Under the pieces are notes generated by a model. It had not been told where the DNA came from. It worked only from the letters and a program-made list of their open reading frames with translations, and searched no databases. 64,000 bases of DNA from Plesiomonas sp051652165 (GTDB lineage Bacteria > Pseudomonadota > Gammaproteobacteria > Enterobacterales > CAMTGL01), in the NCBI RefSeq assembly GCF_051652165.1, contig NZ_JBOFTR010000009.1, positions 1 to 64,000 on the forward strand, read 5' to 3'. Positions 7,731 to 16,672 of the stretch are shown here, in pieces. Each line of letters starts with the position of its first letter. The first letter of the stretch is position 1. The position numbers and the translations under genes were made by a program.

Positions 7731-9251
7731 TCAAAATATGAAGATTTGATTTCTACCTTGATTTTTTGCCTGATAAAGTGCTTTATCAGCACGTTCAACC
7801 CAGGTATTAATGCTGTCGGCATCTTGTAAACAGCTAACACCGAGCGATACCGTAATAGTTACGTTATCATCACGGAATTTGAACGGTAAGTGCTGAATTT
7901 TCTGCCGGATCTCTTCAAGTTTCAGAGTGATCTCAGCCTCTGTGTAGTCAGCAATAATCAGTGCAAACTCTTCCCCACCGTAACGGGCGATAAAATCAGT
8001 TTCACGCAGTGATTGCTGAATGGCGCGGGCGATAATTTTTAGTGCTTTATCCCCGGCTAAATGGCCATAGGTATCATTGAGTGTTTTAAAACAATCAAGA
8101 TCAACCATAACAAACCATAAAGGTTGCCGATAACGTTGCCAGCGTTTGTATTCGAGATCTTGCCGTTCTTGCAGTGCTGCGCGGTTATACACTTTGGTCA
8201 AGTGATCTAAAAACAGCCGGTGTTGCTGATCAAGTAAGCGATTTCGGTAATCGGTAGTCTGTTCAAGAATGGTGCAGAGTACATTTTCATTACTTTGGAT
8301 ACGCTCAATGGTGGCATGCATTTGCTGGCAAAGTTGCTGATGCTGCTGTGTTTGTTGCAGCAGTGTCTGCACGGTTTGCTGAATTTGGCTACCTGAAAGT
8401 GTTTCTGGTTGTTCGAGCGTATTGAGAGTGTTTTGCATCTCTTGATTAAGGTGCTGCATATGGTGGTGATCAAGATAAGCATGTTCAACCGATTTATTCA
8501 TACTGTGATGTAACAGACCAAGATCATCATTCAAACTGGTCAGAAAACGGTGTGAGCTACGCCTTTCGCTGCGTGTGCCTTGTAATATTAGCTCAATAAT
8601 TTCAAAGCTATATTGAATCAGTTGCGTTATATCTGTGCCAATAAGCAGATGATTTCTGATCTCCAGTAGCCGTTGACCCGCCTCTGCATCAAAATCGAGT
8701 TCAGAGATCAAGTGTTGTAGCTCATCAGAGACTTTTTGCTGGATATCAAGTGTCAATGTGGCACATGAAAGTTGTTCAGTGTGTTGCTCACCGAGTGCCG
8801 CTAACATTCGCACAGCTCGGCTAAATAAGTGCAAGATACGCTCAGTGCGCAACATTAAGTCGGGAGTATGCTGGTGGCTTAATTGTAACACTGCATCTTG
8901 GCGTAATTGTGGTGAGAGAATCGCCGTTGTTTTCAGGCACTCAGCGGCTTGTACTAAATTGTCATTGAGCCGCTGCTGCTGTGCAATACGCTGTTGACTG
9001 AATTTAAATGCAAGCCGTTCAAGCAGTGCCAGACGCGGGATCATCAGTGAGGTTTCTTTAGCGCGATCAAGATCAATACGAATATCAACCAAAATACGAT
9101 CGAGCTCGCTATCTGCGCCCTCTAAAGATTGAGTCACACGCCCAAGCACGCGCCGCAATAACTCGCTTTCACGCGTTTGTTTACTTGATAATTGCTGATA
9201 ATTCTCTTCAAGTTGAGTAAGTTGTCGTCGCAAATCAACGTTGCTATCCAT
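7731..9251 (-). CDS. Diguanylate cyclase (GGDEF) with helical N-terminal domain
   Basis: 506 residues. The C-terminal GGDEF domain (about 345-506) makes cyclic di-GMP from two GTP. The active-site motif is intact, GGEEF (425-429), and an inhibitory I-site RETD sits five residues before it (416-419), so product feedback is likely. The N-terminal 340 residues are Gln-rich, strongly helical and start with a coiled coil. I recognise no named sensor domain there and see no membrane segment, so the enzyme is probably cytoplasmic. It lies just downstream of the TPR gene at 9.4-11.7 kb on the same strand. Confidence 0.9.
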   Translation of the reverse strand: MDSNVDLRRQLTQLEENYQQLSSKQTRESELLRRVLGRVTQSLEGADSELDRILVDIRIDLDRAKETSLMIPRLALLERLAFKFSQQRIAQQQRLNDNLVQAAECLKTTAILSPQLRQDAVLQLSHQHTPDLMLRTERILHLFSRAVRMLAALGEQHTEQLSCATLTLDIQQKVSDELQHLISELDFDAEAGQRLLEIRNHLLIGTDITQLIQYSFEIIELILQGTRSERRSSHRFLTSLNDDLGLLHHSMNKSVEHAYLDHHHMQHLNQEMQNTLNTLEQPETLSGSQIQQTVQTLLQQTQQHQQLCQQMHATIERIQSNENVLCTILEQTTDYRNRLLDQQHRLFLDHLTKVYNRAALQERQDLEYKRWQRYRQPLWFVMVDLDCFKTLNDTYGHLAGDKALKIIARAIQQSLRETDFIARYGGEEFALIIADYTEAEITLKLEEIRQKIQHLPFKFRDDNVTITVSLGVSCLQDADSINTWVERADKALYQAKNQGRNQIFIF

Positions 9252-9366
9252 TGACGTTATCCATTACGTGATCCTATAAATGTTGATTCTATAAACAACA
9301 TAATGAGCTTTATATTATTTGTGTAAAAAGTACTGTAAAAAGAGAGTTTTATTGCTGATCAACAGA

Positions 9367-11724
9367 TTATTTTGGTGTTTCTTTGGCTACTATTTGAGAC
9401 GTGAATTGCTCAATGGCAGCCCAATTAATGGGGTATTCCGTTTGTGAATGCCAAACTTTAACCAATCCACGTCGAATAGCATCAATGCATGTTGCATGTA
9501 AATTGCCCTGAAAACACGCTGGTGTAGCCCGTTGAATTGGCATAAGAAAAACCCAATTATCTTGCTGGCTACGCTGATTGAGATCGTTGGCAGTACACTG
9601 TGCTAGTTGCAAAATATTGAGTAACTGTGAAAGGTTTACCCCTGCTGTTGCCCGTGGTAGGAAAGGGTATTGGCATGCCCCAATGCTGATACTGCCTGTT
9701 GGAGCGTTATATCCAGAAAACTGTTGGAAAACAGTTAATATTTTCTCACCAAACTTCTCTGGCTCAACCCCACCTTGCTCATGGCACTGCGGTTGAAAAT
9801 ACAAAAAAGTGCCATCTCTTATCTGGAATAACGTTCCATTATGACCAAGCGTTTGGCGAAGATACAGCCCAAGAGCGGCCTCTATTTTGCTCGATTCAGT
9901 AAAATTAATATCAAAATTTTGATGAAGTTCAGACAACCAGTGTAAATGGATAAATGCCACGTTTAAACGCAGCGCCGCAAAGGGATCTGTGTGTGCAATT
10001 TGAACTGATGCATCAGCCGCTTGTATGGCCATTGCTTGCTCGCATAGCATCAAGGTGCGCTGTAATTTTTTAGGCATACGCGCATGCATACTGCGCAAAT
10101 TAGGTAACTCACTGCGTGGGTGTAAATAGTGGCTTTTGCGCACTTGCCTGAGTTTTTTACGCAGAGTAGGCGTTAATATCAAGAAATAACACGTAATACC
10201 CAATAGCACTAAAATAATACACAAGAGTACTCGATTAAATTTTTGTATTTCCTCTTTTTGTGCATTTATTGCGTGATAGTTGGCATTGAGTAGTTGTTCA
10301 GTGTTGATTTTAGTGACTAACTTCTCACGTTGTTCACGTGTTTCCGTATTAAGAAACAGATGCTGCTTTTGAATTTGGCGTAACAGCGCAATTTTTTGAT
10401 ATAAATAAAGGTTCTCTTGTTTATACAGGTTTTTTTTCTGATATGCATTAATGAGTAAATCATAAGCATATAAGCGCGTGGTGAGCTCTGATTCAGGAAT
10501 GGTAGCCATTGCTTTTTTGATTAATTTTAAAGCATCGTCAGTATTTCCTGAGTGTAATAACCAATCACCTTTGAGCAAAAAAAACGCAGGATAAAATCCA
10601 TGTGAATTTTTATCTTCGCTTAAATTTCGCTCAGCTTGCTTAATGTACTCTTCTGCTTTTAACAATTCATTCGTGTTTAGATAGATATAGCCAATGCCGA
10701 TTTTAATACTGATCAGTTTATTCCCGTTGGGCAGAGAATTTTCTATATCCAGCGCATTGAGGTAATTGACCAACGCTAAATTTAATCGGTTCTCCATCCG
10801 ATGAATATGGCCTATCAACTTTAATGTGGCTGCTAATGGGGCTTTATCTTGTGTCGTTTGATAAAAATTGGCTGCTTGATTGGCATAATCAAGAGCTAAA
10901 GAGTAGCTGCCAAATGTGAAATAAAATTGAGCTAATTGCAGTTGTGTGGCAGCTAAAAGAGCAGGTTGGTCGAACTCTGTTGCAAGGCTTAAAGCCGTCA
11001 TTAAACTCTCTTGCGCTAAATCACGTTTTTGCTCAAATAACTGTAACTGACTGGCTAATAGGTAGTAATTGATTCGCGATGATGGATACTTCATCAGCGG
11101 CAGGTGTTTTTGTGCGCACAATAGTGCTTTTTTAGCAGAGTACAGAGCACTGTGGTTAGGTGTTTGTAATTGCCAATCATGCAGTGCTATTTTGGCTTGT
11201 AGTAGATGATAGCGCACTGTGATATCGGTTGAAGAGTTCAGTAATCCAGGCTGTGCGGCAAATTTTTGTAACGCTAATAATATTTGATCTTTATCACGTG
11301 TAACTTGCCAAATTAATTCAGACTTAGTTAACTGAGCATCAGCATAAATAATATTATATGATGGATTCTTTGTGCGAGAAATCACATTATTGAGTGTTTC
11401 AATAGCTTGTTTATTATCCCCTAATTTAGCAAGGGCCACACCTTTTAGTAAGCAAGAATATAAAATATTTTGCTGATGTTGTTTCACATATTGAGTATTT
11501 AGGTTGCGAGCTGTCGTACTTGTCGATAAATTACTATAAGGTTTGTTGATATATTGATTAATACGAGCAATAGCAACTAAAGGCTGTGTTTTTAATAACT
11601 GCTCAATATCCAGTAATGCTTTATCTGGTTTTTCAAACGGAATTTCTGTTAGCACAATGGCATGAGCTACCGAAAGCTGCACAAAGTATAATGAAAAAAT
11701 GAGAAGGCAGCGTATTAAAATCAT
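9367..11724 (-). CDS. TPR protein with one membrane span and degenerate GGDEF-like domain
   Basis: 785 residues. A signal peptide (about 1-22, ending AHA) is followed by a long helical TPR-type region (about 30-490), a single membrane span (about 497-517) and a cytoplasmic C-terminal domain. That domain keeps the overall pattern of a GGDEF fold, including a SISIGACQYP segment and the terminal ADKALY-like helix. The active motif is replaced by RDGTF near residue 637, so it should not make cyclic di-GMP. It probably senses something in the periplasm through the TPRs and signals inward. The gene for a real cyclase follows on the same strand after 115 bases. Confidence 0.75.
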   Translation of the reverse strand: MILIRCLLIFSLYFVQLSVAHAIVLTEIPFEKPDKALLDIEQLLKTQPLVAIARINQYINKPYSNLSTSTTARNLNTQYVKQHQQNILYSCLLKGVALAKLGDNKQAIETLNNVISRTKNPSYNIIYADAQLTKSELIWQVTRDKDQILLALQKFAAQPGLLNSSTDITVRYHLLQAKIALHDWQLQTPNHSALYSAKKALLCAQKHLPLMKYPSSRINYYLLASQLQLFEQKRDLAQESLMTALSLATEFDQPALLAATQLQLAQFYFTFGSYSLALDYANQAANFYQTTQDKAPLAATLKLIGHIHRMENRLNLALVNYLNALDIENSLPNGNKLISIKIGIGYIYLNTNELLKAEEYIKQAERNLSEDKNSHGFYPAFFLLKGDWLLHSGNTDDALKLIKKAMATIPESELTTRLYAYDLLINAYQKKNLYKQENLYLYQKIALLRQIQKQHLFLNTETREQREKLVTKINTEQLLNANYHAINAQKEEIQKFNRVLLCIILVLLGITCYFLILTPTLRKKLRQVRKSHYLHPRSELPNLRSMHARMPKKLQRTLMLCEQAMAIQAADASVQIAHTDPFAALRLNVAFIHLHWLSELHQNFDINFTESSKIEAALGLYLRQTLGHNGTLFQIRDGTFLYFQPQCHEQGGVEPEKFGEKILTVFQQFSGYNAPTGSISIGACQYPFLPRATAGVNLSQLLNILQLAQCTANDLNQRSQQDNWVFLMPIQRATPACFQGNLHATCIDAIRRGLVKVWHSQTEYPINWAAIEQFTSQIVAKETPK

Positions 11725-11824
11725 TTCATTCTATTATTGTTAATATTTTCGCTTTGGGAATTAATACTTGCAGTGTAACGTATGCGGCACATGAAACCAA
11801 GTATGCCGCAAAGAATTTAACGTA

Positions 11825-12679
11825 TTATTGACGAGGCAAACGAATATTAAAAGATGAAGGCATTTCCCAATTAGAACGGAATGGATTGATATCTAATCCA
11901 CCACGGCGGGTATAACGGGCAAACACCGTTAGGCATTCAGGTGCACAGAAATGTTGAATATCAGTAAATATACGTTCAACACACTGTTCATGAAATTCAT
12001 TATGATGGCGAAAAGAGATTAAATAGCGTAATAGTTTTTCACGATCAATTTTTTTCCCTCGATAATGAATTTTAACTGAACCCCAATCAGGTTGATGCGT
12101 AATAAGGCAATTTGACTTTAGAACATGGCTCACTAATACCTCTTCAATAACCGCATCATCGTGCAGATTAACAGCATTTTGTAAATAGTGGGCATTAAAA
12201 TCATAACCATCAATGATGATATTTTGCTCATCAATACACTCACCTCCGAATGAACCTATTTGCTGGTCCTCATATTGACTTAATCGATGTAAAACCACTG
12301 AAACTTCAGCTTGGGCACATGCACTTAAATCGCGTTGCAATGTTGCTTGAATGCTATCCCAATTTGCAAATTGGCTTTGATTAAAACTATTGAGATAGAG
12401 CTTAAAACTTTTTGATTCAATCAGATTGTGGCTTGTTGCCGGAATGCGTACATCACCAATGGCAACTTGTGGTAAACCGTGTAAATTAAGCCAGGAGAGC
12501 TCATATAGCGTCCAGAGATCTTCACCGTGAAAGGGAAGCGTCTCTTTGAGTGCTAAATCATCACGGTTTAGCGCCCGTGGAACACCCTGCAATAATTCCG
12601 GGGAATAGTGATCACAATAATCGGTTTTTTTACCCAATGTCAGTGCCGATAGCACCGGGTTTTGATCATATTTACTCAT
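11825..12679 (-). CDS. queF: QueF, NADPH-dependent preQ0 reductase
   Basis: Type II (bimodular) QueF of 284 residues, catalysing reduction of 7-cyano-7-deazaguanine to preQ1 in queuosine synthesis. The signature LIESKSFKLYLNSFNQ (residues 87-101) and the catalytic segment SNCLITHQPDWGSV with nucleophile Cys191 and Asp198 are present. It is divergent from syd, as in E. coli. Confidence 0.96.
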   Translation of the reverse strand: MSKYDQNPVLSALTLGKKTDYCDHYSPELLQGVPRALNRDDLALKETLPFHGEDLWTLYELSWLNLHGLPQVAIGDVRIPATSHNLIESKSFKLYLNSFNQSQFANWDSIQATLQRDLSACAQAEVSVVLHRLSQYEDQQIGSFGGECIDEQNIIIDGYDFNAHYLQNAVNLHDDAVIEEVLVSHVLKSNCLITHQPDWGSVKIHYRGKKIDREKLLRYLISFRHHNEFHEQCVERIFTDIQHFCAPECLTVFARYTRRGGLDINPFRSNWEMPSSFNIRLPRQ

Positions 12680-12739
12680 TACATCTGCTCTGTGTCAGTT
12701 ACAATCTTAAGCAGTGTAACCTAAATTCAGAGCAAGAGA

Positions 12740-13351
12740 ATGCCTCAACCAAACACACAAAATATTACGCAAGAGAACCTGACTATCAGCGCGCTACAAA
12801 GCGCACAAGCCCTGATACACTTTACTGACCGCTACATACAACACTGGCAGGTAGAGCAGCAGACCTTACCGGAAAGTGAGAGTTTGTTAGGTATCGCCTC
12901 ACCTTGCATTGTACGTACCGCAGAAAACAGCCTCTATTGGCAACCTGTTAGGCCCGGTATATATAGCAAAAATCCTGCGTTGCACCCTGTAGAGCAGGCA
13001 TTGAATATTCAAATCCGAGCAGAAGCCCATGCCTACTTCTCTGCTCAATTTGCTGGAGACATAGCCGCCCAGTGGCAGGGAAACCCCTTGACACTTTTGC
13101 AAGTGTGGAACGCTGATGACTTTCCCCGCATGCTGGAAAACCAAATTGGTCATCTTGTTACCCAGCGGCGGCTCAAGCAGAGCCCAACGCTCTTTCTTGC
13201 CCTGACTGATGATGACATGCAGATCATCTCATTGTGCAATATAACTGGCGAAGTACTGCTTGAAACCCTCGGCACAGCAAAACGCACTTGTTTGGCGAAT
13301 AACCTGCCTGATTTTCTGGCTGAGTTAACACCACAAATAACCGTACTTTAA
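12740..13351 (+). CDS. syd: Syd, SecY-interacting protein
   Basis: 203-residue homologue of Syd, a cytoplasmic membrane-associated protein that binds SecY and acts against faulty translocons. The conserved core matches E. coli Syd closely (for example NLIGHLVTQ-type and CNITGEVLLETLG-type segments); the N-terminus is about 20 residues longer. No strong ribosome-binding site marks the start, so the first residues are uncertain. It overlaps the end of the convergent gene at 13348 by four bases. Confidence 0.92.
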   Translation: MPQPNTQNITQENLTISALQSAQALIHFTDRYIQHWQVEQQTLPESESLLGIASPCIVRTAENSLYWQPVRPGIYSKNPALHPVEQALNIQIRAEAHAYFSAQFAGDIAAQWQGNPLTLLQVWNADDFPRMLENQIGHLVTQRRLKQSPTLFLALTDDDMQIISLCNITGEVLLETLGTAKRTCLANNLPDFLAELTPQITVL

Positions 13352-13632
13352 GCCTGCAATTCCGCTACAGCACGCTGTAATGTTGCAACGTGCTGCTCAA
13401 GCATTTGAACTCGCTCAGTTAACTCAGCCACAGAGAGTGCAGAGTCCGCACGTTCCACATTTTCGGGCAACAATCTAGTATCGTGTCGCACATTGGCTTT
13501 CTCTTTTGCCAAAAGACTTACAATTACAGGTAACGGAACAGGCACAGATAAACGCCCTTTAATTAATGCAATTGACGGTGTTTTTCCTTCACGTTTTAAC
13601 TGCTGTAAAACCTGTACAACCTCATCCATCAC
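13348..13632 (-). CDS. Small protein with HTH-like segment and coiled coil
   Basis: 94 residues of unknown function. Residues 1-45 (with KREGKTPSIALIKGRLSVPV) resemble the short winged-helix or KfrA-like N-termini of small DNA-binding proteins. Residues 65-94 form a heptad-patterned coiled coil (ELTERVQMLEQHVATLQRAV), suggesting a dimer. AAGGAAAGAG lies just upstream of tandem ATGs. It converges on syd with a four-base overlap and sits beside the CsrB-type RNAs. Any regulatory role is a guess. Confidence 0.7.
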   Translation of the reverse strand: MMDEVVQVLQQLKREGKTPSIALIKGRLSVPVPLPVIVSLLAKEKANVRHDTRLLPENVERADSALSVAELTERVQMLEQHVATLQRAVAELQA

Positions 13633-13871
13633 TCTTTCCTTAACTTACACCATGATTATAGTTACGTGTGTGACAATATTTTTTTATCATAAGCATACAC
13701 CACATGATTACGCATATTGTAAAACACACAAACCAACGTTATTAGGATATAAACAGCATTACAGCTACATACATCAGACATCTTTATCATATCAGCGTAA
13801 CAGCGTGTAGAGAGCCGTTTGACATGCATGAAAACCAAGCGCGTGGCGTGTCAGTGATAGCCTGCATTTTA
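13633..13871. other. AT-rich intergenic region upstream of the CsrB unit
   Basis: No gene is visible. This stretch separates the small coiled-coil gene from the first UvrY-type box and must hold the promoter of the minus-strand gene, but no clear hexamers stand out. Confidence 0.5.
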
Positions 13872-13889
13872 TGTAAGATATCTCCTACA
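13872..13889. promoter_or_regulatory. UvrY/SirA/VarA-type box, first copy
   Basis: TGTAAGA-TATC-TCCTACA, an 18-bp imperfect inverted repeat matching the known binding consensus of GacA-family response regulators (UvrY/SirA). It lies about 180 bp before the inferred start of the first CsrB RNA, similar to the far-upstream site of enterobacterial csrB. Confidence 0.8.
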
Positions 13890-13957
13890 TATGCTGTGAG
13901 ATAACAAATAAAGTATTTGCGTGGTCATCTCATTGCATAAAAAATTATATACATATA

Positions 13958-13970
13958 AATCAATTAATTA
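13958..13970 (+). promoter_or_regulatory. IHF-like site, first copy
   Basis: AATCAATTAATTA fits the IHF consensus WATCARNNNNTTR at every specified position. It lies between the UvrY box and the promoter, where IHF bending could bring the distant activator to RNA polymerase. Confidence 0.5.
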
Positions 13971-14027
13971 ACTAAAGCGAGTGGAATTGAAATCGAATAC
14001 ATTTCACATATAAATTCAAAAAACGCC

Positions 14028-14055
14028 TTGTAGAAAAATAAGAGCGGAGTAGTCT
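14028..14055 (+). promoter_or_regulatory. Promoter of first CsrB RNA
   Basis: TTGTAG (14028-14033), 16-bp spacer, TAGTCT (14050-14055). The hexamers are weak, as expected for an activator-dependent promoter. They align base for base with the better promoter of the second copy at an offset of 982. Confidence 0.5.
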
Positions 14056-14060
14056 TAACC

Positions 14061-14533
14061 CCGTCGAAAGGACACGGCATTTGTAGCAATACAAAGCCAC
14101 CAAGGAGTACGGTGATGGTGTCAGGATGACACATCAAGCATTTAGGATGAATGCACCAGAAACGGATGTCTTACAGGAACATTTAGCAGCAATGCTAAAG
14201 CCATTAGCCGGATGCTAATGGGTTAAGGATGACAACGGATAACGCGAGGATGCGTAGGGAACAAGCCTCAGGATGGGGTTAGGATAGCTTCAGGATGAAG
14301 TCAAGGACACCTCCAGGACGGAGAAGTGAGCTGATATAAGGATGTAAACAGCAGCACAAGGAACGGCAAAAGGATACACGTCAGGATGACGAACGGACAG
14401 CTTCACGGAGTGAAGATCACAGGACAAACCCGAGGATGGGGTGAGTTTCAAGGAGTGATGCAGGGAGCACACTTTGCAGCAGGATAAGCTGTAGCTAGAC
14501 CTGAAGGGGTATCGTAAAACGATACCCCTTCTT
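14061..14533 (+). ncRNA. csrB: CsrB-type CsrA-sequestering RNA, copy 1
   Basis: About 470 nt containing some 28 GGA motifs, mostly as AGGATG, AAGGA or ACGGA, spaced 12-25 nt apart. Many sit in the loops of short stems (for example the hairpin around GTGTCAGGATGACAC). This is the hallmark of CsrB/CsrC/RsmZ RNAs, which titrate the translational regulator CsrA. The block AAGGACACCTCCAGGA is nearly identical to E. coli CsrB. The RNA ends at a strong terminator. Its place beside syd and yqcC-truC-yqcA matches the csrB locus of E. coli. The 5' end is inferred from the promoter. ORFs in this stretch are shadows. Confidence 0.92.
14504..14530 (+). terminator. Terminator of first CsrB RNA
   Basis: Perfect 11-bp stem (14504-14514 with 14520-14530) and a five-base loop, followed by the pyrimidine-rich CTTCTATTG. 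Confidence 0.88.
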
Positions 14534-14540
14534 CTATTGT

Positions 14541-14853
14541 CACGTTTTCTAGTCACCGTTATAGTGTATGCCATTTTGCCATGCTGCATTTTCTTCTTTT
14601 CGTTATGACTAAAAGATAAATATCAGTGCATAATACCTATTCATAACAGATGTTATGTTTCTTAATGTTATACAGCCTGTTCATTTTATCTCCACCATTA
14701 AAATACCGTCCAGGTACACTATATTTATCGTACAAACTGACATCAAATAAGCATTTTGTGCTGTATGTGCTTTAAAATCCTCATGTGGCATTTTTTTAAC
14801 TTGACAAGTTACCGGTAACTTTCATTTTTAAAATGGTCGATCTCTCACTTTTT
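14541..14853. other. Spacer between the two CsrB units
   Basis: About 310 bp of AT-rich sequence with no credible ORF or hairpin. It corresponds to the upstream flank of the second unit but shows no obvious remaining similarity by eye to the flank of the first. Confidence 0.5.
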
Positions 14854-14871
14854 TGTAGGATATTTCTTACA
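14854..14871. promoter_or_regulatory. UvrY/SirA/VarA-type box, second copy
   Basis: TGTAGGA-TATT-TCTTACA, an 18-bp inverted repeat equivalent to the box at 13872 and exactly 982 bp downstream of it. It precedes the start of the second CsrB RNA by the same distance. Confidence 0.8.
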
Positions 14872-14939
14872 AAGAGTGTGGGAATATCCCTATAAATGTC
14901 GTGAGTACCTCCAAATGGTTATCTTATTATTGCTTTGAA

Positions 14940-14952
14940 AATCATATGGTTA
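14940..14952 (+). promoter_or_regulatory. IHF-like site, second copy
   Basis: AATCATATGGTTA matches WATCARNNNNTTR at all but one position and lies exactly 982 bp from the first copy. The conserved position supports both sites being functional. Confidence 0.45.
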
Positions 14953-15009
14953 TGAAAAAAACAGTAAGAAACATTCTGAAATGTTTATTTTCATTTTGTG
15001 ATAAGTGCA

Positions 15010-15037
15010 TTGAGCTGTGTTGGTAAACGAGTATGAT
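15010..15037 (+). promoter_or_regulatory. Promoter of second CsrB RNA
   Basis: TTGAGC (15010-15015), 16-bp spacer, TATGAT (15032-15037). It gives a start near 15043, just before a small hairpin with GGA in its loop. Confidence 0.65.
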
Positions 15038-15042
15038 TACTC

Positions 15043-15462
15043 CATCGAAACGGATTCGATAGTCTTTAGGAAAACAGGCTTTCTCAGGAAGAGAAATAAA
15101 GGGATCCCCTGTAAGGATGCAGGTGCGCTGACAGGATGTGAGCGATTAAGGACGATGCAAGGATACACTTCAGGATGAAGTTTAGGATACTGCCTCAGGA
15201 TGAGGAAGTGGACGCTTTAGGATGAAGCTTAAGGACACCTCCAGGACGGAGACGGGTATCAGACATGATGTCTGTTCGCACACGGATGGCTAAGGATGAT
15301 ACGCGAGGATAGCGTAAAGGACAGCCCCACGGATGCGGGATCTTAAGGAACACATCAACGGATTTGATGCTTATCACGGAGTGATGCAGGGAGCACCTGT
15401 GCAGCAGGATAAGCTGTAGCAAGACCAGAAAGGGATGCCGGAAACGGTATCCCTTTCTCTAT
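15043..15462 (+). ncRNA. csrB: CsrB-type CsrA-sequestering RNA, copy 2
   Basis: About 420 nt with roughly 28 GGA triplets, most as AGGATG or AAGGA in or beside short stem loops (for example TCGAAACGGATTCGA at the 5' end and CTTCAGGATGAAG). It shares with copy 1 the block AAGGACACCTCCAGGACGGA and a 3' segment from GGAGTGATGCAGGGAGCA to GCAGGATAAGCTGTAGC. The middle parts have diverged. It should bind CsrA like copy 1. The terminator differs in sequence but not in design. The start is inferred from the promoter. Confidence 0.92.
15429..15456 (+). terminator. Terminator of second CsrB RNA
   Basis: A 12-bp stem with one G-U pair around a GAAA tetraloop (15429-15440 with 15445-15456), followed by a T/C-rich tail. 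Confidence 0.9.
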
Positions 15463-15613
15463 TGTGCGTTTTCAGTATTGCAGCCAGATGGTCTAGGTTG
15501 CCTTTATCTCTATCCCTTCTCTGTTTTTTATTGCGCTTTTTGATACGGTTTCTCTTGCTCTGGGGAGCTCAATGTTCTTTGATAACACATTATCTTTGTT
15601 GTAGCACTTGAGA

Positions 15614-16672
15614 TCAGTGCAGTTTTTTATGTAATTTAGTGAGTGCATTAACCAGTGATTCAGGCGCATTTTTTTGCTGTAACAGCGTAAAAATCTGCTT
15701 TCGTAACAAGGGCTGGGTAATGACTTCAGGATAAAGTTGTTCAAACAGTGCGGAGTTTCCTAGCGCATGTAGATAAGGTATGAGTAGTGCTAAAGAGCTC
15801 AATCTATGTGGTAAACGGGCAGTTAATACAATCAGCCATGCATCTGGGTTATCTTGTTGTAATTGTTGTAAAATAAAGGCTTGTTGCTCATCAGAATCGG
15901 GAGCATATGCTAATGCCCGTAGGAGCAGTAATTGATCGTCTTGTGCGACACTGTGTGTTAAACGTGCAAACAGTGTGTTGGCAACCTCAGTACTGATTTC
16001 AGTTTGTTCAAGACACAGACATAAGGCGTGCAGTGGAATGCTTGGCATCGCATGGATAGCCTGGCATAGCACATTCTGATGTTGATCTGTACGATCAAAG
16101 GTGATCACCTCAGCTACCCCCTGCAACCCCACATCTTGCCACTGCTGCCAGCCCAGTTCCCCCGAAAGATAACGTTGTGCAGGCAGATAAAAGCGTGAAG
16201 GTACTTGCTGATAATGCTGGGATAATAATGCATGAAACATTGCCATTCGCTCAGGGGTTGGCTGCCAGTGCTGTGGATGTTCTGCGAGGGCTTTTTTATC
16301 CTCTAGTGTGGGTGTTTTCTCTAATTTGCTTCCCAGTGTGCGTTGCAATAAACGGGCAAAACGGGCGCACTCTTCAGGAATTAGCATGCCTTGCTCATCA
16401 AGTGAGAGCGTTAAAAACCAGATACAAGGCTCTGTAATAGGAAGGGTAGAAGACACGTTTTCTGTCATATCACAAGATAGAGAAAGTGGGGCTGGGGGTG
16501 TACAGACTAGCGCCAATTTTGCTTGCCCACGCAGTGGGTAAGGATAGGGCCGTAACTGGCGTTCGAGTAGTGAAAAAGTAGGTAAAGCGAGCAAATGGGG
16601 GCGGCGACCTAAATCGTAAAAGGTTGCATTCACATCGGCAAAGGTCAGTAGTTCGGTCAGTGCAGCTGTCAT
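15614..16672 (-). CDS. DUF3549 family protein
   Basis: 352 residues from the start chosen here. DUF3549 proteins are found beside yqcC in Vibrio, Shewanella and relatives and have no known function. The N-terminus after this ATG (MTAALTELLTFADVNATFYDLGRRPH) shows the family pattern of a short helix followed by a YDLGRR motif. The longer frame from 16702 adds ten hydrophobic residues not typical of the family. The C-terminal half looks like helical repeats. It is divergent from yqcC. Confidence 0.8.
   Translation of the reverse strand: MTAALTELLTFADVNATFYDLGRRPHLLALPTFSLLERQLRPYPYPLRGQAKLALVCTPPAPLSLSCDMTENVSSTLPITEPCIWFLTLSLDEQGMLIPEECARFARLLQRTLGSKLEKTPTLEDKKALAEHPQHWQPTPERMAMFHALLSQHYQQVPSRFYLPAQRYLSGELGWQQWQDVGLQGVAEVITFDRTDQHQNVLCQAIHAMPSIPLHALCLCLEQTEISTEVANTLFARLTHSVAQDDQLLLLRALAYAPDSDEQQAFILQQLQQDNPDAWLIVLTARLPHRLSSLALLIPYLHALGNSALFEQLYPEVITQPLLRKQIFTLLQQKNAPESLVNALTKLHKKLH

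Noticed and set aside
9367..11724. Calling the TPR protein a diguanylate cyclase
   Set aside because: The catalytic GGDEF motif is replaced by RDGTF, so enzymatic activity is not supported.
14290..15422. Minus-strand ORFs of 75-99 codons over the CsrB RNAs
   Set aside because: They lack ribosome-binding sites and family similarity and lie antisense to structured RNA.
14061..15462. Possible CRISPR or direct-repeat array because of many AGGATG units
   Set aside because: The units are short, irregularly spaced and embedded in stem loops; terminators, promoters and locus match CsrB RNAs.
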